This document shows, one piece after another, positions 57,085 to 64,000 of a DNA stretch of 64,000 nt. The notes below the pieces were generated by a model, which saw only the letters and a program-made list of their open reading frames with translations, searched no databases and was not told the origin of the DNA. This stretch comes from Areca catechu. Its lineage: Eukaryota > Streptophyta > Magnoliopsida > Arecales > Arecaceae. A program made the position numbers and the translations under genes. The stretch spans positions 47,461,210 through 47,525,209 of the forward strand of contig CM038047.1 in the NCBI GenBank assembly GCA_021397845.1. The letters run 5' to 3'. Numbering within the stretch: position 1 is the first letter of the stretch; each line of letters starts with the position of its first letter.

Positions 57085-57830
57085 ATGGATACCTTTTCAG
57101 AGGAAATCAGTTGTGTATTCCCAAGACCTCTATTAGGGAATTTTTGATCTGGGAAGTTCATGCTGGGGGCTTAGCGGGACATTTTGGTAGGAATAAGACC
57201 ATCTTAGCAATAGAAGACCAATTCTTTTGGCCTGGTCTCAAAAGAAATGTGGCCCAGATTGTAGCTCAGTGCCGTACCTGTGCTATTGCAAAACAGCAAA
57301 GACAGAACACCGTCTGTACACACCCTTACCTGTCCCCGATTGTCCATGGCAGGATATCAGCATGGATTTTGTAGTAGGCCTCCCTAAGATGTCTAGGAAG
57401 TATGTTCTGCCTTTGTGGTTGTCGATCGTTTCTCCAAGATGGCTCACTTCATTCCTTGTTCTCAAACTTTAGATGCTTCGAAGGTGGCCAAGCTTTTTCT
57501 CGATCAGGTTGTTAGGCTTCATGGTTTACCCAAAACCATTGTGTCCGATAGAGATGTCAAATTTACTATATTTCTGGAAAACCCTCTGGCACATGCTCGG
57601 TACCAAGCTGAAATTCTCTACTGCCTATCATCCTCAAACCAATGGCCAGACTGAGGTAGTAAACCGAAGCTTAGAAAATCTGTTGAGATGCTTAGTTGGT
57701 GACAACCTAGGAAACTGGGACCTATTACTTCCTCGTGCTGAATTTGCCTATAACAGCTCAGTTAATAGTCTATTGGGAAAAGTCCGTTCGAAGTGGTCCA
57801 CGGATACAGACCTAGAAAGCCTTTAGACCT
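57085..57830 (+). pseudogene. Integrase of Tekay B, frameshifted
   Basis: The zinc domain HAGGLAGHFGRNKTILAIED and CRTCAIAKQQRQNT spans 57111-57310, with a frameshift after it. MDFVVGLPK, then VVDRFSKMAHFIPCSQTL in the frame from 57415, then KLKFSTAYHPQTNGQTEVVN in the frame from 57473. At least three one-base shifts occur within the core. Confidence 0.9.
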
Positions 57831-58485
57831 AGCTCCTTTACCCACACATGCACGGGTGTCCGAGTCTGCCGAGTCATATGCACAGCATATTAGGGAATTG
57901 CATAAGGAGATTAGCCAAAAGATTCAAGCGAGCAATGAACTCTATCAGCATATGACTAATTCACATAAACGATTAAAAGAATTTAATGAAGGGGACTCCG
58001 TCATGATCAAACTTAAACCTGAAAGGTTTCCGCCGGGAACTATGAAGAAACTCCATGCCCGGGAGCCGGACCTTTCAAAATAATAAAGAAAATTGGACCA
58101 AATGCTTATGTATTAGAATTACCACCAAGTTATGGCATTAGTTCAACATTTAACGTTTCAGACTTAAAAGAATATAGAGAACCTGCATTGATACCTAGTG
58201 AGATTTTTGGTCATAATGTTTCTTTTGAGAGTGAAACACCAAATGAGTGTCCACCACCAAGTGTTCCTGAGAGAAAGGAGAGAATTGAAAGGATCTTGGA
58301 TGACCAGATCATTACTACTAGGAATAGAGGCTACCAACGTTATCTGGTTAGATGGCAAGGATGTCCTGAATCTGAAGACCCCTGGATTTCCCGAGAGGAC
58401 CTACAACAAATCGACCCGGATGCATTAGAAGCTTATCAAGCCAACCCTCACTCGATAGGGTCGAGTTCCTCCCACCCGGGAGAAT
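57793..58485 (+). pseudogene. Integrase C-terminus and chromodomain of Tekay B
   Basis: VHGYRPRKPLDLAPLPTHAR to KPERFPPGTMKKLHAR in the frame ending 58083, one break, then YVLELPPSYGISSTFNVSDL and the chromodomain (RILDDQIITTRNRGYQRY, LVRWQGCPESEDPWI, ISREDLQQIDPDA) at about 58285-58430. The chromodomain keeps its aromatic residues. A purine tract CCGGGAGAAT precedes the 3' LTR. Confidence 0.88.
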
Positions 58486-59838
58486 TGGTGTGGGCACCAG
58501 AATCAGGAAGAGACTCCAACCAATTCAAGTCAAATCCGAGTCCTTATGGTTGGATGAGTAAAAGAAAGTCCTATAATTTTTTTATTTTTGAGTCCAAATA
58601 ATTATGTAATTCGAGTCCATTTCAATTTTATGTTGGGACTAGTCCAGCCTGATTAACCTTGTATTTGAAAGTTGGGTCCAAATGAGTCAAGTCCAATCCA
58701 TGAAGAATCAAACCAAACCATATTTGAAGACTAAAGAAGACTCAAGACTTATACTCCAAAGCAAGACCAAAGCCACCTCAAGTGGGGACCACATGCCACA
58801 TGACACATGCCACCTCATCATCTAAGGTTGCTGCCACATCACACATGCCACCTCACCATCCAAGATTGCTGCCACATCACACATGCCACCTCACCATCCA
58901 AGGTTGCCGCCCAAGAGAAGAAAAGGAGAATTTGAAATTGAATTGGCTACAACCTCCTCCACAACTTCCTCCACTCTTCATGGGACGCCCCATATTTTTC
59001 TCCACAAATTTTTCTCCTTGATATTTGGTGTAGTTTGAATTCAAAATGGCTTAATAGTCTATAAAAGACTCTTAGTCTTCTTGTAAAAGGATGATGGAAA
59101 AGAAAAATTAAAATTTTCTTCTATGTGAGTTCTATGTGCCTAAGTGGTAGTTTTAAATTCTTCTCCCTATCCCACGCCAACCCTACTTTCTCCTCCTCCA
59201 TCTCCAATGCCTAAGACACTCTCCTTCTTCTCCAATCTCAAGCTAGCTCTTCAATATTCAAGGTTGATCAAGAAGACCATCACAAGGAGGCCGGCCTAAT
59301 CCATTTCAAGTGATCTACCATGGCGCCAAGATTATTCTTCAACAATGGTTCCTCGACTCTTCTTTAGTTTCTCCATTTCGTGACTAACGTATTTTTACCA
59401 AGTTCTTAATCTTGAGGTTTCTTTGTATAGGGTTCTCCGGGATTCCGAATTTAAGAGGAAGGAATTACTTGCCACAATCTAGAAAACAAGAAACGCCCTC
59501 AATTTGTAGTATGGTCTTGTCATTTGGGAGGTCTCTTCATGAGTGATCTTGATCTACTTGAAAGATTAATGCCAGGTATGTTCTAGTGTCGATTAGGTCT
59601 GAAATATTAAATTTGCCTAGCTTAACTTGTGTAGTTCGAATCTTATTCCTATTTCTTTGTTATTTTGATAGTCTCATTAATTAGGTTTACGTTTGATCGT
59701 TCGAGTTCTCTTCATTAGACCTCCTTTGATATTATATGCTGAACTAATCATATGCAAATAAGAAAATTGCTAAGTTAATCTATGCTAATCTCCTTTAGGG
59801 TTGCATCGTTGCATTCTCAACTTGCATGTTCCCCACCA
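58486..59838 (+). repeat. 3' LTR of Tekay B
   Basis: Four bases longer than the 5' copy, with the extra bases mostly in homopolymers. Followed by CTATT and the rest of the LINE. Confidence 0.95.
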
Positions 59839-59843
59839 CTATT

Positions 59844-60929
59844 GGCCTGCCCTTGGAGTCCAACCTTTCTCTCATCTTCTTTTTGCAGATAATTTCTTCT
59901 CATCGAGTGGGCTTCACTCCAAAATGTGAGATCCTTCACCACCATTATTGACTCCTATTGCTGTGGGTCTAACCAGTTGGTGAATTTGCAGAAGTCTACT
60001 ACTATTTTCAACCCCAGAATGAAGGCCCAAATGAAGCAGGCAATCCTTGCCAGATTGGAGATTTCTAAGTAGACTAGGACTTTTACCAACCTTGGTGTTC
60101 CTATGACTGGTCGGAAGTACTAAAGGATGGAGTGCAGGCCCATGGTGCAGTGGGTCCATGATCATCTCGAGGGTTGGCGAGCCACTATCCTTTCTATGAT
60201 GGGCAGGCTCACTCTTATTAGATCTGTCTTGAGTTCCATCCTTGTTTACCTCGTGGCAAATAATGTGCTGTCAAGCTCTAGCCTTAGGAGATGGAGCAAC
60301 TCTTCCAGAATTTTTTGTAGAGTTCTGAACATGACAATCATGGGCTTCACCTGGTGTCCTGGGATACAATCTATTAGCTAATTAGGGATAGAGGCCTTGG
60401 GATCCAATCGCTTCTAGTTAAGAGGGAGGTGTTGATTGCCAGGCATGCAGTGAAATATCTTCTTTAACCTGACTATTTATGGAGCAGAGTGAAGAGGGCT
60501 CGCTATGGAGCATGGAGCTAGGGGTCCCAGATTGAGACCACTCATGGCTGCTCTTCTATTTGGAGGAGATCTGTGCCCATGGTCCTACTATGCTAGCCCA
60601 GATTAGATGTTTAATTGGTTATGGGTCCACGGTTGATATGAGTCAGGATACATGGATCTTCAGTATATCCTTGTACAGGTGGCCGACCTATGTTAGCATG
60701 GAGATGGTTGATAACCTTTGGATTTATGACTTGCTGGTGGATGACAGTAGCACTTGGAGAGCTTAGGAGGTTACTAGACTCTTCAAGAGCCAACTAGCTA
60801 ATTGAATTCTCACCATCCCGATTCTAATCCACTATAGCCAGTATCGAGGGTGTGAGGCCACTCTTGTTGCCCCAAGTTTCCTTCTAGCACTCTATCTGAT
60901 ATGTACAGGACCCCTTCAGATATAAGGAT
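59844..60929 (+). pseudogene. LINE reverse transcriptase, C-terminal half
   Basis: HLLFADN at about 59873-59893 occupies the place of the catalytic FADD box; the second Asp is Asn. KSTTIFNPRMKA-like and TNLGVPMTGRKY follow. The frame 60127-60381 reads HDHLEGWRATILSMMGRLTL and IRSVLSSILVYLV, the conserved RT thumb of plant LINEs. Degenerate sequence continues to 60929 with HGPTMLAQIRCLIGYGST and STWRA. Confidence 0.8.
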
Positions 60930-61180
60930 TGTGGCTGCCTGGATCTGGAGACTGCCTGTTCATCCAAGAGTACACCTCTTTTTTTGGAAGGTAGCTTGGG
61001 GTCGCCTCCCCATAAGGGCATTGCTCAGTGCAGAGGTATGGACCTATCGATGGTTTGCCCGGTTTGTGGTTTAGAAAATAAGTCTACTAAGCATGCCATC
61101 CCGCATTGTCCTAGGACGAGGTTGATTTGGAGTTTTCTAGGAGATGGCCTTGGAAAGAGGATGATGGATCTTGGTTGTAT
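60930..61180 (+). pseudogene. LINE zinc-binding RT-associated domain
   Basis: IWRLPVHPRVHLFFWKVAWG-type sequence (zf-RVT) is followed, in the frame from 60984, by CPVCGLENKSTKHAIPHC, holding the Cys-Cys-His-His/Cys metal-binding pattern. Typical of plant LINE ORF2 between RT and RNase H. Confidence 0.78.
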
Positions 61181-61439
61181 CCTTTCCTCGACATGTTCCA
61201 ATAGTGTTCGATCGAGGTTGGTCACCAACTTGCCTATATCACTTATTAGATTTGGCTGTTCAGGAATAGCTTGGTCTTTGAGGCAGTGCTCACTCCGACA
61301 TATCGAGTTTTTCAGAGAAACCATGTTCATGGCTATGGAGTATCACCACTTTGACACTGCTATATCCCTTATGGGCCCAGATTCCTGGAACTTCCATGCT
61401 GTCTCCACAGCAACCTGGAGGGCTATCTACATTTCTTAA

Positions 61440-62036
61440 GAGCTACCTCTTTTGGGATTTGTTAAGGTAAACTTTGATGGTAACGTTCGTGATGCTTCAG
61501 GCGGTGCTGGGTTTGTTATTCGAGATGCTGAGGGCAGGTTGCTGGCAGCAGGGGCTTCTTTCTCCATGAGCCTTCGATTCTAGAAGCTAAACTCAAAGCT
61601 ATGTGGGTGGGTATCACCTAAACTAGGTAGGAATTGCATGCTGAAAGGATTCTCATTGAGAGAGATTCTATAATTATCATTGGATAGATTCAGGATAGAT
61701 CGAAGTAGCATGAGGTCCATCCTCATCATCGTGATATTTGGCAATCTTTTGGGCTGTTTATTATAGCATCGGTTCGTCATGTCTAAAGGGAGGTGAATAG
61801 TTCAATTGATTGGATTGATTCTATAATTGTCATTAGATAGATTCAGGATAGATCGAAGCAGCATGAGGTCCACCCTCATCATCATGATATTTGGTAATAT
61901 TTTAGGCTGTTTATGATAGCATCAATTCGTCATGTCTAAAGGAGGTGAATAGTCCAGTTGATAGGATTGCCTATTTTATTGCTGAGCATTCTGGTTTGGT
62001 GCATTTAATACAGGGAATAACTTCTTTTGGCGTTTA
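61440..62036 (+). pseudogene. LINE RNase H domain, with internal duplication
   Basis: VKVNFDGNVRDASGGAGFVI and RDAEGRLLAAGA (about 61462-61555) are the start of the RNase H (RVT_3) domain, with the first catalytic Asp in NFDG. Degenerate downstream, interrupted by a 153-bp tandem duplication, then RIAYFIAEHSGLVHLIQG near 61965-62015 closes the domain. Confidence 0.75.
61664..61967. repeat. Tandem duplication of ~153 bp within LINE RNase H
   Basis: Units 61664-61816 and 61817-61967 both start GATTCTATAATT and contain GATTCAGGATAGATCGAAG and CATGAGGTCCA, with about ten differences. Confidence 0.85.
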
Positions 62037-62387
62037 GTTTACGTTGTTTGTTATATTATTTGTTACGTGTAATAACGTGGTTGGTGGAATGGCTGGAATT
62101 ATTTGGCCATGAAGTTGCCAAGCTAGCATTTGTGGTAGGTTTTAGTAGTCTAATAAAAAGCCTGAAGAGGCGATGATTTGGGGAGTGAATGTGGCCAGTT
62201 CCAGGGATTCACAGGTAACCCGTCAAAACCTCGCCTGAATCCTGCCTTCCGTCCCCTCTCCAGCTTCCCTCCAGGAAACACAAAACATAGGTTCGTCTTG
62301 CACCCCCGGCCCTCGCTTGGCTAGAGGGAGAAGCAGGAGGAGCCCCAGCAAGCACTTGGACCGGCCTCGGTCGGTGACCGAGCGAGG

Positions 62388-63174
62388 ATGGCATCGGCCG
62401 ACGAGAAGTCGCACTCCCCCAAGAACCGGCTTAAGCTGCTGTGCAGCTACGGCGGCAAGATCTTGCCGCGACCATCCGACGGCCAGCTTAGGTGCGTCGG
62501 CGGCGAGACCCGCCTCTTAGCCGTCCCTCGCTCCATCTCCTTTTCAGGCGAGTCCACCATATCAACGGCCAAGGTTGCATTTCATTCCTTTGATTATATT
62601 TCTATGATCTGACCGTGATGATGAAGATGGTAGATCTGAAGATGAGGGTCGGGGAGATGTTCAACAACGCGGAGGTGGTGATGAAGTACCGGATCATGCC
62701 GGAGGACCTGGATGTGTTCGTGAGCATCACGTGCGACGAGGACCTCCGCCATATGCTCGACGAGTACGACCGGCAAGAGCCCCGCTCCCCCTCCAACTCC
62801 TCGCGGTTCCGCCTCTTCATCTTCTCCGCCGCTCCCCCGCGCCTCTCCTCCATCTCCGACCTTTCGGCCACTTCCCTCGAGCAGCGCTACGTCGAGGTCA
62901 TCAACGGCGTCTCCCCCGCCGCCATCTCCACCTGCTCCCTCATGACCATCTCCTCCGCCTTCACCTCCCCCACCTCCCGCGACGCCTTCCCCGCCGCCCG
63001 GCCCAACGTCCTCTTCGCCGCCGGCGGAGGCGGCGAGGGGTTGCATTGGGTCCAGAGCACTCCGAACCTGGGCCGGGCGCTATGCCGGATGGCCAACGGG
63101 GTCGTCGGCAACGGCCTGGGACCGCTCCACGGCTGCCAGCAGCAGCACACACCACCACCGCCACCGTCACCATA
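62388..63174 (+). CDS. PB1-domain protein gene (probable, intron-containing, C-terminus uncertain)
   Basis: The ATG at 62388 opens MASADEKSHSPKNRLKLLCS, followed by YGGKILPRPSDGQLRCVGGE and TRLLAVPRSISFS, the first half of a plant PB1 domain. The second half lies in another frame: DLKMRVGEMFNNAEVVMKY, then MPEDLDVFVSITCDEDLRHM and LDEYDR, with the acidic OPCA-type stretch (DVFVSITCDEDL). Removing 62548-62633 as a GC-AG intron joins the halves in frame to give a continuous domain of about 90 residues. PB1 domains mediate protein-protein pairing. After the domain comes a Ser/Pro-rich part, then HWVQSTPNLGR and a stop at 63172. A one-base shift near 63150 would continue into a His/Gln-rich tail and GGVLRRMGSAPV, as in related plant PB1 proteins, so the true C-terminus may extend to about 63480. 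Coding DNA is GC- and CpG-rich, unlike everything else here. Confidence 0.72.
62548..62633 (+). other. Putative 86-nt GC-AG intron of the PB1 gene
   Basis: Donor CAG|GCGAGT and acceptor GGTAG|ATCTG. Its internal sequence is T-rich, with TTTGATTATATTTCTATGATC-like branch region. Splicing restores SFS-DLKM, which fits the PB1 alignment exactly; a GT donor at 62574 would leave an intron of only 53-60 nt and extra residues in the domain. Confidence 0.55.
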
Positions 63175-63495
63175 ACCATGGCCAGCAGGGCCCACCGGTG
63201 TCCGTTGGCGGGGTGCTGCGGAGGATGGGGAGTGCGCCCGTGCCGTACGAGGCGCGTGTGCGCGGATGTGGGTGCCAGCGGATGGCTCCGCCGCATGTGA
63301 GGAGGTACCACCACCTTCAATCGGCGGGGCCCGCCTTAGAGAGCGGGGATGCGTGTGGTTTGGACACGCGGCGGAGGCGGGCGGCGTCCTTTCGCCGAGG
63401 GACGGTCCGCCGCACAGCTTGCCTTTCGGTGTTCCCGCCCGTAAACCCACCGCCCCTTGCGGGAATGAGTGGCATGCGAGTTAACCTCAGCAGAG

Positions 63496-63560
63496 TTTTT
63501 CTTCTTTTGTTTTTTTTTTTTTTCTTTTTCTTTTTTTTTTTTTTTTTTTTTTTTTCTTTT
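63496..63560. repeat. Poly(T)-rich tract downstream of the PB1 gene
   Basis: T runs broken by single C bases and one G. Length is likely uncertain in the assembly. Confidence 0.85.
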
Positions 63561-63634
63561 GCCTTCTCGTTTCACCGTAGGAAGAGAGTCAATGGTCTTG
63601 TTTAGGTTTTGACTGCAGCTTTGAAGCAGCATCG

Positions 63635-63658
63635 GCCGGTCAGGAGCGACCGACCGGC
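63635..63658. other. GC-rich inverted repeat
   Basis: GCCGGTC and GACCGGC (63635-63641, 63652-63658) separated by 10 bases could form a hairpin. No T run follows, and in a plant genome it is not a bacterial-type terminator. Confidence 0.5.
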
Positions 63659-63777
63659 GTAGATTTTTTTATTAAAAAGACTAAAACGAAAAAAAAAATT
63701 CCTATGCATCTTCAGTGTATATCTTGTTCTTAAAAGATAGAAGTCGATGAAAACAAAAAGAGATAGAGTCACTTGTT

Positions 63778-63778
<1 letters not shown>

Positions 63779-63830
<52 letters not shown>
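63779..63830. repeat. Poly(A) tract of ~52 bases
   Basis: Uninterrupted A run between two partially similar blocks (GATGAAAACA and GAGATAGAG occur on both sides). Could be a retroposon tail or microsatellite. Confidence 0.85.
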
Positions 63831-63832
<2 letters not shown>

Positions 63833-63863
63833 AAAAGAGAGATAGAGCCGATGAAAACATAGC

Positions 63864-64000
63864 GGGATGTATCCCGTCTATTTGAGCTGAAAAAAAAAAG
63901 AAAGAAAAAGGATTAGGTCATTTTGTTAATGGTGCAGGATGTATCCCGTCTATTTGAGTTGAAAAAAAAAAAAAAAAAATCATTTTATTGATGGTGCTGT
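63864..64000. repeat. Two copies of a ~72-bp tandem repeat
   Basis: GGATGTATCCCGTCTATTTG starts at 63865 and 63937, each followed by a GAGCTG/GAGTTG, an A-rich run and TCATTTT...ATGGTGC. The second copy runs into the window edge. Confidence 0.85.

Larger units (their letters stand above)
44218..59838 (+). mobile_element. Tekay/Del chromovirus B (Gypsy), interrupted by a nested element
   Basis: LTRs at 44218-45566 (1349 bp) and 58486-59838 (1353 bp) start TGGTGTGGGCACC and end CCCCACCA. Target-site duplication CTATT at 44213-44217 and 59839-59843. Interior: primer site, leader, gag with one knuckle, protease, RT, RNase H, integrase and chromodomain, all broken. Element 49330-56198 is inserted in RT. 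B belongs to the same lineage as Tekay A but has unrelated LTR sequence and divergent proteins. Confidence 0.95.
42520..62040 (+). mobile_element. LINE (non-LTR) retrotransposon, 5'-truncated, split by Tekay B
   Basis: Pieces of one ORF2-type protein follow in order: endonuclease (42520-43000), RT (43500-44217), then, after the Tekay B insertion (44218-59838), RT C-terminus (59844-60400), zinc-finger RT-associated domain (60930-61180) and RNase H (61440-62000). The Tekay B target-site duplication CTATT lies inside the RT, and LINE homology is continuous over it. The N-terminal part and ORF1 are missing. The right end stops shortly before the PB1 gene; an AATAAA lies at about 62152 but no clear poly(A) tail is seen. 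Confidence 0.85.

Noticed and set aside
42261..62160. A LINE poly(A) tail and flanking duplication to define its ends
   Set aside because: Only an isolated AATAAA at about 62152 was found; no A tail or matching flank could be paired with the truncated left end.
62594..63046. Gly/Glu-rich minus-strand ORFs opposite the PB1 gene
   Set aside because: Antisense shadows of a GC-rich gene, with low-complexity composition and no domain.
62731..63300. Arg/Leu-rich 189-aa ORF over the PB1 gene
   Set aside because: A shadow frame of GC-rich coding DNA; the PB1 domain is in another frame.
63635..63658. GC-rich hairpin as a transcription terminator
   Set aside because: Rho-independent terminators do not apply to plant nuclear genes, and no T run follows directly.

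Overview
The window is nuclear DNA of a flowering plant, most likely a monocot. The evidence is that nearly everything in it is LTR retrotransposon, including Tekay/Del chromoviruses that carry a chromodomain and a SIRE/Maximus-type Copia, plus a plant LINE. The only host-like gene, at the right end, has the very high GC typical of many monocot genes. A palm is my guess, but the sequence alone does not prove it. I saw no bacterial-type genes, no tRNA or rRNA genes and no CRISPR array.

Layout. 1-9263: a minus-strand SIRE-like Copia whose 3' LTR runs off the left edge. It has broken gag, protease, RT and RNase H, has lost its integrase core, and carries an extra downstream ORF. 9264-27854: a nest four levels deep. 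Copia Y gag (minus) is split by LARD-like element X (9762-26312, TSD GCTGG). X's 3' LTR is split by a solo Copia LTR (15083-25411, TSD CATGA). That solo LTR is split by a complete but dead Tekay chromovirus A (15542-24329, TSD CCATT). 27855-32436: a second X-family element with long ~112-bp minisatellite arrays and a Transposase_28-like gag fragment. 32437-34200: a minus-strand LTR (Z) with doubled primer binding sites. 34200-36800: an 88-bp minisatellite containing a suspicious noisy duplication. 36800-42500: unclassified repeats. 42520-62040: a LINE split by Tekay chromovirus B (44218-59838, TSD CTATT), which is itself split by a minus-strand non-autonomous Tekay derivative (49330-56198, TSD CTAAG). 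62388 onward: a PB1-domain gene, then homopolymer-rich downstream DNA.

No element here looks able to move by itself. All pol frames are interrupted, often by single-base indels, even where the flanking LTR pairs are nearly identical. The two copies of the Tekay B LTR differ mainly by missing homopolymer bases, and an ~840-bp block at 34302-35960 is repeated in a noisy form, so part of the apparent decay may be assembly or base-calling error. I found no new multi-gene system. The most interesting items are LTRs that have incorporated a primer binding site, palindromic GTCGAC arrays in Copia U3 regions, the unfamiliar ORF in the non-autonomous Tekay derivative, and a probable GC-AG intron in the PB1 gene.
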